Below are positions 6,213-13,131 of a stretch of DNA of 13,131 nucleotides, piece after piece; position 1 is the stretch's first letter; every line of letters starts with the position of its first letter. Made by a program: the position numbers and the translations under genes. The notes under the pieces were generated by a model that was not told the origin of the DNA, ran no database searches, and was given only the letters and a program-made list of their open reading frames with translations. The stretch lies in NCBI GenBank assembly GCA_050954785.1, contig JBPBQO010000046.1:1-13131 (forward strand). The letters run 5' to 3'. Source of the DNA: Lichenicola sp050954785 (lineage in GTDB: Bacteria; Pseudomonadota; Alphaproteobacteria; Acetobacterales; Acetobacteraceae).

Positions 6213-7462
6213 GGTCGGATCTGGCCGGACCCGATCACTTCATAGCGGAAGATCGTGAGCTGCTCGAGGCCAACCGGGCCGCGTGCATGCACCCGCCCGG
6301 TGGCAATGCCGATCTCGGCACCGAAGCCGAACTCGCCGCCGTCGCAGAACTGCGTCGACGCGTTCCACAACACCACTGCGCTATCGGTGCCAGCCAGGAA
6401 CCGGCGCGCCACCGCCTCGTCCTCGGTCACGATTGCCTCGGTATGCGCGCTGCTGTGCCGCGCGATATGCGCCAGTGCGGCATCGACATCGTGCACCACC
6501 GCGATCGACAGCACCGGGCCCAGCCATTCGGTATCGAAATCGGTCGGAGAGGCGGCGGCGAGGTCCGGCACGATCGCGCGAGCGGCCTGGTCGGCACGGA
6601 AATCGCAGCCGAGCGCGGCCAAATCGTCGACGATCAGCGGCAGCAGCGAACCGGCGATCGCCTCGTCGATCAACAGCGTCTCGGTCGCACCGCACACGCC
6701 GGTGCGGCGCATCTTGGCGTTGGCGATCAGCGCGCGCGCCATGTCGGGGTCGGCCGAGCGATGGATGTAGGTGTGGCAGAGCCCCTCGGCATGGGCGAGC
6801 ACCGGCACCCTCGCCTCGCGCTGCACCCGCTCGACCAACGATCGGCCGCCGCGCGGAATGACCAAGTCTATCAGACCGGCAGCTCCGAGCATGGCGGCGA
6901 CATGGGCGCGATCGGCATCGGGCGGGATCTGCACGCACGCCTCGGGCAGGCCGGCCTGCACCAGGCCGTCGACGATCGCGGCATGGATCTCGCGCGCACT
7001 GCGCAGGCTCTCGGAACCGCCGCGCAGGATGACCGCGTTGCCGGATTTCAGGCACAGCCCGCCAGCGTCGGCCCCGACATTGGGACGGCTCTCGTAGATC
7101 ATGCCGATGATGCCGACCGGCGTTGCCACCCGGCGGAACCGCAGGCCGTTCGGCCGGGTCCATTCCGCCAGCACGCGGCCGAGCGGATCGGGCAGTGCGG
7201 CGATCTCGTCGAGGCCCCGCGCCATCGCCTCGATCCGTGCCGGGTTAAGGGTCAGCCGGTCGCGGAAGGCGTCGCTGGCGGTCGAGGCCGCGACGTCCAG
7301 AGCATTGGCGGCCAGGATGAATGCGCTGCGGGCGCGGATCGCCGCCGCCGCCAGGGTCAGCGCGCGATTGCGGGTTTCGCCGCTCGACTGCGCCAGCACA
7401 CGGGTCGCGATACGCGCCTTGGCGGTCGCTCCGGCGATCCAGCTCTCGTCCGGGTTCGACAA
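6209..7462 (-). CDS. proA: Gamma-glutamyl phosphate reductase ProA
   Basis: From TTG 7462 the product is 417 aa, the length of E. coli ProA. TTG is chosen because GGAGG lies 8 nt upstream; the frame stays open to 7765 but the added residues are arginine-rich and unlike ProA. Motifs include PVGIIGMIYESRPNV, LCLKSGNAVILRGGSE, IDLVIPRGGRSLV, RRTGVCGATETLLID with the catalytic Cys, and HTEAIVTED. The enzyme reduces gamma-glutamyl phosphate to glutamate semialdehyde with NADPH, the second step of proline synthesis. It heads the proA-nadD-rsfS-rlmH series. Upstream on the same strand are the remnants of an ACP and an FkbH-like gene. Confidence 0.94.
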   Translation of the reverse strand: MSNPDESWIAGATAKARIATRVLAQSSGETRNRALTLAAAAIRARSAFILAANALDVAASTASDAFRDRLTLNPARIEAMARGLDEIAALPDPLGRVLAEWTRPNGLRFRRVATPVGIIGMIYESRPNVGADAGGLCLKSGNAVILRGGSESLRSAREIHAAIVDGLVQAGLPEACVQIPPDADRAHVAAMLGAAGLIDLVIPRGGRSLVERVQREARVPVLAHAEGLCHTYIHRSADPDMARALIANAKMRRTGVCGATETLLIDEAIAGSLLPLIVDDLAALGCDFRADQAARAIVPDLAAASPTDFDTEWLGPVLSIAVVHDVDAALAHIARHSSAHTEAIVTEDEAVARRFLAGTDSAVVLWNASTQFCDGGEFGFGAEIGIATGRVHARGPVGLEQLTIFRYEVIGSGQIRP

Positions 7463-7470
7463 TGCTTCTG

Positions 7471-7475
7471 CCTCC
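7471..7475 (-). promoter_or_regulatory. Ribosome binding site deciding the TTG start of proA
   Basis: GGAGG on the minus strand lies 8 nt before TTG 7462. An alternative TTG at 7495 overlaps the ACP stop (TTGA) but has only a weak AGGG close by. Confidence 0.55.
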
Positions 7476-7491
7476 GACCGCTGTTCCAGCT

Positions 7492-7716
7492 TCAAGCGGC
7501 CCTGGCTCGCACCAGTTCGGCCAGGTCGTCGCCATGCCTTCGCCGCTCGACCCGGTTGGACTGCCGACCGGCGCCGATAATGGTCATCCTCTCGAGGGAA
7601 CCTTGGCCGGCCCCCTGATCGACGGAGATGGTCGGCGTCCGGTCGACGGTATCGTTGCCGGACCTGCGGTGGAACATTTCGGCAAGGCCCGCATGGACTT
7701 CTGCTTCCGTCGCCAC
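7492..7716 (-). pseudogene. Degenerate acyl carrier protein
   Basis: A 74-codon frame starts at GTG 7716 with AGGAG 9 nt upstream. The sequence fits a stand-alone acyl carrier protein of the kind found beside FkbH genes: EVHAGLAEMF, GNDTVDRTPTISVDQ, then GQGSLERMTII, and an ending HGDDLAELVRARAA. In working ACPs the carrier site is G-x-D-S-L; here it is GQGSL, so the phosphopantetheine Ser (residue 40) is present but the conserved Asp before it is lost. The acidic helix that should follow (of the V-E-x-x-F-G type) is replaced by GAGRQSNRVERRR. It is also slightly shorter than the usual 80 or so residues. I read it as a decayed gene, although the start region remains intact. A divergent functional carrier is less likely. 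Confidence 0.55.
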
Positions 7717-7737
7717 GTCCGAGCTCTCCTGGATGAT

Positions 7738-8329
7738 GGTAGGCGCGTGTGATGGACGCGGTCACACGCCCTGGTCATTGCCATGTAGCTCGCTGCCGGC
7801 ACGAAGTCATGCGGCGGCAAACGGGCCAAGGTGTCCACCATGTGCCTGCTCCGCATGATCGGGGAAAGCCTGGTTCGACGGAATGACCGGAAGACATTTT
7901 GTTCCTGGCGGTCAGGATGCCGGATCACGACAGCACCCAGGATCCCGTCCAATGACCGGCCTCCATAGAGGCATGGGAGCTTGTCCTGGAGCGCCGCGTC
8001 CGCGCGGGTCCGGTCGGCGGCGACATCGAGGCCGGCAATCACATGAAGGCTATCGAACGACAGCATCACGATATCCGGCCGAAAACGGTGCAGTTCCGCA
8101 TCGACGTCGGCGAGTTCCTGTTGATACTGGCCATAGTCGCCCTAGTGCAGGGTCGGCCAGATGTTGCGCCTGCGTGCCGCGAGCGGGATCGGAGCCAGAA
8201 ATGCAGGGGAGCGAAGGAGCCGAGGACCGCCAGCCCGACCGGCCCAGTCACCGGTCCGGGCGACGCGGCGGCGAGTGCCAGCAGATCCGACCGAGCCGAA
8301 GTCCCGGTGGTTTCGCGCGTCTCGATCCA
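7738..8329 (-). pseudogene. Decayed FkbH-like gene (HAD-superfamily, N-terminal region)
   Basis: No single frame is open, but three pieces join into the N-terminal part of an FkbH-like protein. One frame gives DLLALAAASP then GPVGLAVLGSFAPLHFWL. A second gives LAARRRNIWPTLH, an amber codon (TAG 8144-8142), then GDYGQYQQELADVDAELHRF and RPDIVMLSFDSLHVIAGLDV, ADRTRADAALQDKL. GDYGQY and the DIVMLSFD strand are typical of this family. The amber codon sits where a CAG would read through as HQGDYGQY. The HAD active-site region (LDLDNTLWGGV) is absent, and the part nearest the ACP is not recognisable. FkbH proteins load glyceryl or similar units onto an ACP, which fits the ACP remnant next to it. 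Boundaries are approximate. Confidence 0.6.
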
Positions 8330-8367
8330 GGCTCAGATCGTTTCACCGGCACCCTCGCAGGTCACGC

Positions 8368-9435
8368 ATGAACTCGCCGCTCGGCAAGCCGGCTCGCAAT
8401 CTTCTCGGTGGCATCGTTTTCGTGCTGGTCGTCATGGCGCTGGCGATCACCGGCTACATGTCGGTCGGCTGGAGCTTCGGCGACGCGCTCTACATGACCG
8501 TGCTGACGGTATTCACCGTCGGCTACGACGAGGTGCACGCGATCCAGGGGCCGGAGCTCAGGGCGATCACCCTCGGCCTGATCGTTCTCGGCTGTTCCGG
8601 CACGATCTTCCTGACCGGTGCGCTGGTCCAGTTCATCACCTTCAGCCAGCTCAACGAGATCCTGGGAACACGACGCATGAAGAGCCAAATCGAGAATCTT
8701 TCCGACCATATCATCATTTGCGGCTATGGCCGGATCGGCCAGATGCTGGCGCACGAACTGGTCGCCGGCCGGGTGCCGTTCCTCATCCTGGAACGCAACG
8801 CCGAGCGGATGGCAGGCGCACAGGCGGAAGGGTTCCTGTGCCTCAACGCCGACGCCACCGAGGAGGAGACGCTGCAGCGCGCCGGCATCCTGACCGCCCG
8901 TGCCTTGGCCACGGTGCTGCCCGACGATGCCGCCAACGTCTTCATCACGCTGAGCGCCCGCAGCCTGAACGCCAAGCTCACGATCATCGCCCGTGGCGAG
9001 GCACCGTCTACCGAGCGCAAGCTGCTGCAGGCCGGCGCCGACAGGGTGGTGCTGCCAACCCATATCGGCGCGGAACGCATCGCCGAGATCATTCTCTATC
9101 CGGAACTGTCCGAGGCGCTGCGCCGGCCGTCGGAGAACCAGGATGCCGCGACCGGCCTGCGCCGGCTCGGGCTCGAACTGCATGTGGTCGCGGTCGAGGA
9201 GGGCAGCCCGTTCGACGGCCGCCGGATCGTCGAGATCGAACGGCGCGCGGAAAACGGCTTCCTGATCCTGTCGGTGCAGGCCGGCCAGAACGAGGAGCCG
9301 AAACGTGCCGAACCGAACATGCGGGTCGGCAAGGGCTCCGGCCTCACTCTGGTTGCCCGCACCGGCCGGGCAGTGGCGCTGGACGGGTTCCGGGCACCGG
9401 TGCGAAGCGGACGCGCCGGGCCGATCAAGCGCTGA
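8368..9435 (+). CDS. Two-TM potassium channel with RCK (TrkA-N/TrkA-C) domains
   Basis: From ATG 8368, with AGG 6 nt upstream, the product is 355 aa. TM1 lies at about 12-32, the pore helix and filter at about 37-55 (TVFTVGYDEV), and TM2 at about 65-92. An RCK Rossmann domain begins HIIICGYGRIGQMLAHEL (GYGRIG about 119-124), and a TrkA-C-like segment starts near residue 268 (LRRLGLELHVVAVEEGSPFD). The order matches MthK/Kch-type ligand-gated K+ channels of the inner membrane, where the RCK ring senses ions or nucleotides. The filter reads TVGYDE where TVGYGD/E is usual. It is transcribed away from the FkbH remnant, in which its promoter probably lies. It is followed after 26 nt by a GNAT pseudogene on the same strand. 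Confidence 0.9.
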   Translation: MNSPLGKPARNLLGGIVFVLVVMALAITGYMSVGWSFGDALYMTVLTVFTVGYDEVHAIQGPELRAITLGLIVLGCSGTIFLTGALVQFITFSQLNEILGTRRMKSQIENLSDHIIICGYGRIGQMLAHELVAGRVPFLILERNAERMAGAQAEGFLCLNADATEEETLQRAGILTARALATVLPDDAANVFITLSARSLNAKLTIIARGEAPSTERKLLQAGADRVVLPTHIGAERIAEIILYPELSEALRRPSENQDAATGLRRLGLELHVVAVEEGSPFDGRRIVEIERRAENGFLILSVQAGQNEEPKRAEPNMRVGKGSGLTLVARTGRAVALDGFRAPVRSGRAGPIKR

Positions 9436-9461
9436 AGAACTCGGTCGGAGACGGGAGAGGT

Positions 9462-9945
9462 ATGGCTCTCGACATGCTCGTGAGACCAGCCAAAGCAGAC
9501 GACGCCGACGCCATCATCCAGCCCACGATCCGGGACGGAACGACCACACGCTCGACACCGACATGAGCGAAGCGGCGATGCTGGAGTACTGGATGGGGCC
9601 GGACAAGGAGACATTCGTCGCCGAGCAGGCCGGCATCGTTCTCGGCACATACTCCATGCGGTCGAACCAGGCAGACGGCGGACGGCACGTCTGCAATTGC
9701 GGCTACATGACGAGTGAAGCAGCGACCGGACGGGGTGTCGCGCGCCTCATGTGCGAACACTCGCTCGGGCATGCGCGCTCGAAGGGTATCGCGCGATGCA
9801 GTTCAACTTCGTCGTCAGCACGAACACCCGGGCCGTACGTCTATGGCAGGCGATGGGCTTCGGAATCGTTGGCACGCTGCCCTCGGCATTTTGCCATCCG
9901 ACCCGAGGCCATGTCGACGCGTTCGTCATGTATCGGACGCTCTGA
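9462..9945 (+). pseudogene. GNAT-family N-acetyltransferase broken by two frameshifts
   Basis: An ATG at 9462 with GGGAGAGG just before it opens a frame (MALDMLVRPAKADDADAII) that hits a stop at about 9565. The next frame carries TDMSEAAMLEYWMGPDKETF, VAEQAGIVLGTYSMR and YMTSEAATGRGVARLMCEH, including the acetyl-CoA pyrophosphate-binding loop (ATGRGVA). The third gives YRAMQFNFVVSTNTRAVRLW and QAMGFGIVGTLPSAF to TGA 9943-9945. The pieces join into one GNAT fold if one base is restored near 9547 and one near 9785. The whole would be about 161 aa, normal for the family. Two single-base losses fit either gene decay or sequencing error. It lies between the K+ channel and the convergent ychF. Confidence 0.75.
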
Positions 9946-9962
9946 GCGAGCGTCCTTCTTAC

Positions 9963-11057
9963 TCAAACGTTGAAGCGGAACAGCAGGACGTCGCCGTCCT
10001 TGACCAGGTATTCGCGGCCCTCGATGCGCATCTTGCCGACTTCCTTGGCGCCGACTTCACCCTTGAAGGCGATGTAGTCGTCGAAGGCGATCGTTTCGCA
10101 GGCGATGAAGCCGCGCTCGAAATCGTTGTGGATCACGGCGGCGGCCTGCGGGGCCTTGGTGCCAACCGTGATGGTCCAGGCTCGGGTCTCCTTCGGGCCG
10201 ACGGTGAAATAGGTGGTCAGGCCCAGCAGCCGGTAGCCGGCGGCGATCACCCGGTCCAGGCCGCTGTCGGACAGGCCGAGGCCCTCCAGGAACTCGGTCC
10301 GGTCGGCTTCCGGCAACTGGCTCACTTCCGCCTCGATCGCGGCGGAAACCACCACCATCGCGGCACCCTCGGCGCGCGCCTTGGCGGCGACACGCTCGGA
10401 CTGGGCGTTGCCGGTGGCGGCCGCACTTTCCTCGACGTTGCACACATACAGCACCGGCTTGCTGGTCATGAGCTGGAGCCGGCGCACCGCCTCCTCCTCG
10501 CCCTTGGGGATCGCGGTGCGGGCCGGCTGGCCGGTGCGCAGGACCTCCAGCAGCGGCTCCATGATCGCGACCTGCGCCTGGGCGTCGCGGTCGTTGTTCT
10601 TGGCTTTCTTTTGCAGCGGCAGCAGCCGCTTCTCCAGGCTGTCCATGTCGGCGAGCATCAGCTCGGTCTCGACCGTGTCGGCATCGCGGATCGGGTCGAC
10701 CGAACCCTCGACATGGGTGACGTCATCGTCCTCGAAGCAGCGCAACACGTGGATGATCGCATCCACCTCGCGGATGTTGGCGAGGAACTGGTTGCCGAGA
10801 CCCTCGCCGCGCGAGGCGCCGCGCACCAGACCGGCGATGTCGACGAACTCGAGGCTGGTCGGCACGATCTTCTGCGACTTGCCGATGGTGGCCAGCGCCT
10901 GCAGGCGCGGATCGGGCACCGCCACACGACCGACATTCGGCTCGATGGTGCAGAACGGATAGTTCGCCGCCTGTGCCGCCGCCGTTGCGGTGAGCGCGTT
11001 GAACAGGGTGGATTTGCCGACGTTCGGCAGTCCGACAATGCCGCAATTGAAGCCCAT
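9963..11057 (-). CDS. ychF: Redox-regulated ribosome-associated ATPase YchF/OLA1
   Basis: The 364-aa product matches the usual YchF length. It has the P-loop GIVGLPNVGKSTLFNALT (about 6-23), the G3 motif DIAGLVRGAS, NVEE in place of the NKxD guanine motif (the family's known preference for ATP) and a C-terminal TGS domain ending YLVKDGDVLLFRFNV. YchF is an Obg-family P-loop NTPase that associates with ribosomes and affects translation and oxidative stress responses. Its ATG overlaps the pth stop by one base (TGATG), so the two are translationally coupled, as is common. It is convergent with the GNAT pseudogene, 17 nt apart. Confidence 0.96.
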   Translation of the reverse strand: MGFNCGIVGLPNVGKSTLFNALTATAAAQAANYPFCTIEPNVGRVAVPDPRLQALATIGKSQKIVPTSLEFVDIAGLVRGASRGEGLGNQFLANIREVDAIIHVLRCFEDDDVTHVEGSVDPIRDADTVETELMLADMDSLEKRLLPLQKKAKNNDRDAQAQVAIMEPLLEVLRTGQPARTAIPKGEEEAVRRLQLMTSKPVLYVCNVEESAAATGNAQSERVAAKARAEGAAMVVVSAAIEAEVSQLPEADRTEFLEGLGLSDSGLDRVIAAGYRLLGLTTYFTVGPKETRAWTITVGTKAPQAAAVIHNDFERGFIACETIAFDDYIAFKGEVGAKEVGKMRIEGREYLVKDGDVLLFRFNV

Positions 11058-11662
11058 CAGTTTTGATCCTTCGAGCCCTGATCGCCCACGAGAAGGGCGA
11101 CGCGCGTCATGAACAATTCAGGTTTTCCATCCGGCAACCCTGCCGCCAGCAGCGGTGCCGCATCCGCGACCGCGTCCAGCAGAGTTTGGAGCCAGGGCAG
11201 ATCCACCTTGGCGAAGTCGCCGAGCACGTGGCCGGTTACCCGCTCCTTGGAGCCGGGGTGGCCGATGCCGAGACGCACCCGCCAATAATCCGGCGTGCCG
11301 AGCATGCGATCCATGCTCCGCAGGCCGTTATGCCCGGCAGCACCGCCGCCCCGCTTCACCCTGATCCGGCCGGGCGCCAGGTCGAGCTCGTCGTGGAAGG
11401 CGGTGATGGCTTCAGGCAACAGCTTGTAGAAGGCGGCCGCTGCCTGAACGCTTTCGCCGGACGCATTCATGTAGGTGAGCGGCTTCAGAGCCAGCACCTT
11501 GATGCCGCCGATTTGGCCTTCGCAGAATTCGCCCTTGAATCGCTTCCGCCACGGCGAGAAACCGTGGCGGCGCGCGATCGCGTCGATCGCCATGAACCCT
11601 ATATTGTGCCGCTGCCGCGCCATCCCAGGCTCGGGATTGCCGAGTCCGGTCCAGAGCAGCAT
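11057..11662 (-). CDS. pth: Peptidyl-tRNA hydrolase Pth
   Basis: The 201-aa product begins LLWTGLGNPEPGMARQRHNI, with the conserved Asn of GNP and the catalytic His of RHNIGF. It then shows PLTYMNASGESV (Asn contacting the tRNA), FHDELDLAPGRIRVKRGGG (catalytic Asp) and GHNGLRSM. It frees tRNA from peptidyl-tRNA dropped by the ribosome. The length is typical (about 190-205). The start at ATG 11662 has little Shine-Dalgarno and lies only 21 nt after the rplY stop, so it probably depends on rplY translation. Its stop overlaps the ychF ATG by one base. Confidence 0.96.
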   Translation of the reverse strand: MLLWTGLGNPEPGMARQRHNIGFMAIDAIARRHGFSPWRKRFKGEFCEGQIGGIKVLALKPLTYMNASGESVQAAAAFYKLLPEAITAFHDELDLAPGRIRVKRGGGAAGHNGLRSMDRMLGTPDYWRVRLGIGHPGSKERVTGHVLGDFAKVDLPWLQTLLDAVADAAPLLAAGLPDGKPELFMTRVALLVGDQGSKDQN

Positions 11663-11683
11663 CGGCGTCAGGGTCCGTGCGGC

Positions 11684-12394
11684 CTACTTCTTGCCGGCGG
11701 GCTTGGCGGCCGGCTTCGCTGCTGCCGGCTTGCCTGCTCCGGGCTTGGACGGCGCCTTGCTGCCACCCTTCGCCGGTGCGGCAGGTGCGGCGGCGGCTGC
11801 AGCCGCGGGTTCGATATCGGTCGCCACGGTCGGCGCCGCGACGGTCGCGATGACGAAATCGCGGTCGGCGATCACCGGATTGACGTTCTCGACGCCCTTG
11901 ACGTCCGACCAGCGCACGTTGTCGTTGATGTCGAGCAAGGCGAGATCGACGGTGAAGTTGGCCGGGATATGATCCGGGTCGACCGACACTTCGATCGTGT
12001 GGCGAACCACGTTCAGCACGCCACCGCGCTTGATGCCGACCGAGGTGTCCTCGTTGATGAACACGACCTGAACGGCGACCTTGATGTGCTCGCCCGCTGC
12101 CAGCCGCTGGAAATCGACATGGATCGGACGGTCGGTCACGGGATGCAGCTGCACTTCGCGCATTAGCGCACGGACGGACGCGTCGCCGCCGGCATTGACC
12201 TCATACAGGCGCGAGCGCCAGCCGGACTTGTTCAGTTCGCGCATCACCACGCGGGGGTCGAGCGCGATCAGCGTCGCCGCCTGCCTCGCGCCGTAGATCA
12301 CGGCCGGAACCAGCCCTTCACGCCTCGTTGCACGCGCCGCCCCCTTACCAGCCTCCGCGCGCGTCGAAGCCTCGATCGTTGTAAAATTGGTCAC
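11684..12394 (-). CDS. rplY: 50S ribosomal protein L25, long CTC type
   Basis: The 236-aa product starts at GTG 12394 with AGGAG 6 nt upstream. The L25 domain is at about 1-95 (RREGLVPAVIYGARQAATLI, VQLHPVTDRPIHVDFQRL), which binds 5S rRNA. The CTC/TL5-type beta domain follows (about 100-190: VFINEDTSVGIKRGGVLNVV, VDLALLDINDNVRWSDVKGV). The last 45 or so residues form a low-complexity Ala/Pro/Lys tail ending AKPAGKK, frequent in alphaproteobacterial L25. It is the first gene of the rplY-pth-ychF operon; the 133-nt gap before it, shared with the end of the Fic gene, should carry the promoter, though I see no convincing -35/-10 pair. Confidence 0.95.
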   Translation of the reverse strand: MTNFTTIEASTRAEAGKGAARATRREGLVPAVIYGARQAATLIALDPRVVMRELNKSGWRSRLYEVNAGGDASVRALMREVQLHPVTDRPIHVDFQRLAAGEHIKVAVQVVFINEDTSVGIKRGGVLNVVRHTIEVSVDPDHIPANFTVDLALLDINDNVRWSDVKGVENVNPVIADRDFVIATVAAPTVATDIEPAAAAAAAPAAPAKGGSKAPSKPGAGKPAAAKPAAKPAGKK

Positions 12395-12400
12395 TGTCTG

Positions 12401-12405
12401 CTCCT
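12401..12405 (-). promoter_or_regulatory. Ribosome binding site for the GTG start of rplY
   Basis: AGGAG on the minus strand lies 6 nt before GTG 12394, supporting this non-ATG start. Confidence 0.6.
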
Positions 12406-12458
12406 GAATGGAAACGCGCCGGCCTCCAGGGGTGCCAGCGTGTGGACATGCGCTTCCA

Positions 12459-12485
12459 GGCGAAACGCCAAGCGCGAAGGCGCGC
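12459..12485. terminator. Pair of short hairpins between the Fic gene and rplY
   Basis: GGCG-AAA-CGCC (12459-12469) is followed two bases later by GCGCG-AAGG-CGCGC (12472-12485). They lie 43 nt past the Fic stop and before the rplY start, on the path of minus-strand transcription. There is no T-run, so termination would be weak or factor-dependent. They could also belong to the rplY leader. Confidence 0.3.
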
Positions 12486-12527
12486 GTCTAGCGAAAAACC
12501 GTGTGCGAGGCAAGCTTTTGGCCCGTC

Positions 12528-13131
12528 TCAGGTCGCCACGAAACGGTAGCTGGTCGAGCGGCTGCCGCCCTCGTTGCGTATCAGCAGGCCGCGCGCGACC
12601 AGTCCGGCGATATCGCGCTGGGCCGTGTCCGCCGAGCAATGGCCCAGCGACGCCCACTTGCGGGCGGTGACGTGTCCCTCGAACCCGTCGAGCAGCCGGC
12701 CGAGCATCGCCTGCTGGCGCTCGTTGAAGGGCGCCGTTCCGGCCTGGGCCTGCCAGAAGGCCGCGCGTGCCAGCACCCTGGCGGTCGAGCGTTCCGCCGC
12801 CTCGATCGCACCTGAATAGCAATCGACGAACCATACCAGCCAGGCGGTGATGTCGAGCGAGCCGCCCTGGGCGGCTTCCAGCGTGTCGTAGTAGCCCTTC
12901 CGCTCGCGCTCGATCTGCGCCGACAAGGCATAGAACCGGCTGCCGGTGCGCTCCATCTGCGCGATCGCCAGGTCGACGATGGCGCGGCCGATGCGTCCGT
13001 TGCCATCGTCCAGCGGATGGATGGTCAGGAACCACAGATGCGCCAACCCGGCGCGCAGCAGCGGATCCAGGCTCAGGCTGCCATGGTTGAACCAGTCCAG
13101 ATACCGTCGCATCTCGGCCGGAACGCGCGAT
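12528..13131 (-). CDS. Fic-family protein with C-terminal winged-helix region (5' end outside window)
   Basis: The visible 200 or so residues continue from beyond the window edge; the frame is open at 13131 and reads VPAEMRRYLDWFN before the first internal Met at 13112. The Fic motif IHPLDDGNGRIGR includes the catalytic His and the phosphate-binding GNGR. Typical Fic enzymes transfer AMP from ATP to target proteins. After a helical middle region (about 75-140 from that Met), the C-terminus NERQQAMLGRLLDGFEG...TAQRDIAGLVARGLLI looks like a winged helix-turn-helix, as in many stand-alone bacterial Fic proteins. Whether an inhibitory helix is present cannot be told because the N-terminus is missing. 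It runs in the same direction as rplY, 133 nt upstream of it. Confidence 0.88.
   Translation of the reverse strand, partial: SRVPAEMRRYLDWFNHGSLSLDPLLRAGLAHLWFLTIHPLDDGNGRIGRAIVDLAIAQMERTGSRFYALSAQIERERKGYYDTLEAAQGGSLDITAWLVWFVDCYSGAIEAAERSTARVLARAAFWQAQAGTAPFNERQQAMLGRLLDGFEGHVTARKWASLGHCSADTAQRDIAGLVARGLLIRNEGGSRSTSYRFVAT

Noticed and set aside
6287..7618. Long plus-strand open frame (443 aa) opposite proA
   Set aside because: It is antisense to proA and low in recognisable protein features.
7463..7765. Longer proA reading frame with about 100 extra N-terminal residues
   Set aside because: The extra part is arginine-rich, unlike ProA, and overlaps the ACP remnant in another frame. TTG 7462 has a good Shine-Dalgarno and gives the normal 417 aa.
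8043..9566. Alternative plus-strand frame overlapping the K+ channel gene
   Set aside because: The channel frame has clear TM, filter and RCK motifs; this one is Arg/Gly/Pro-rich without motifs.
9714..11066. Plus-strand open frame (450 aa) opposite ychF
   Set aside because: It mirrors the ychF coding strand and has no independent evidence.
11700..11815. Repetitive GC-rich sequence that might be a DNA repeat array
   Set aside because: It is the coding sequence for the Ala/Pro/Lys tail of L25, so the repetition is at the protein level.
11063..12166. Plus-strand open frame (367 aa) opposite pth and rplY
   Set aside because: It is antisense to two conserved genes; its Gly/Arg-rich stretches are the complement of the L25 low-complexity tail.

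Overview
The window looks like a piece of a GC-rich alphaproteobacterial chromosome, most likely Rhodospirillales and possibly Acetobacteraceae. This rests on the GC-rich coding style, the rplY-pth-ychF and proA-nadD-rsfS-rlmH blocks, and the long CTC-type L25. The lineage is inferred from gene content only. Most genes lie on the minus strand, and the potassium channel is the main intact plus-strand gene.

Layout from left to right. Positions 1-79 hold the last codons of a plus-strand gene resembling the end of succinyl-CoA synthetase alpha subunit, followed by GC-rich hairpins. Positions about 142-4445 form an AT-richer accessory block lying directly against the 3' end of rlmH. It contains, in minus-strand order: a 77-codon unknown ORF, a HIT-superfamily protein, a four-segment membrane protein, and a large unusual protein with two ATP-grasp-like (PEP-synthase/PPDK N-terminal-like) halves plus a MazG-like all-alpha NTP pyrophosphohydrolase domain. 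A frameshifted small ORF follows. These genes overlap one another by 4-26 nt, and the first overlaps the rlmH stop codon, so the cassette reads as an extension of the proA-nadD-rsfS-rlmH transcript. This cassette is the best candidate here for an undescribed system, possibly one based on nucleotide processing at the membrane. Its function is not known to me.

Positions 4442-7462 hold the housekeeping genes rlmH, rsfS, nadD and proA. Upstream of proA (7492-8329, minus strand) are the decayed remains of an FkbH-like gene and a degenerate acyl carrier protein gene. A two-TM potassium channel with TrkA-N/RCK domains follows (8368-9435, plus strand), with an unusual TVGYDE selectivity filter. Next is a GNAT acetyltransferase pseudogene with two frameshifts (9462-9945, plus strand).

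Positions 9963-12394 carry the translation-related operon rplY-pth-ychF (minus strand), with a 1-nt stop/start overlap between pth and ychF. The right edge holds the C-terminal part of a Fic-family protein with an intact Fic motif and a probable C-terminal winged helix; its 5' end is outside the window. No rRNA, tRNA, CRISPR array, transposase or integrase gene was recognised.
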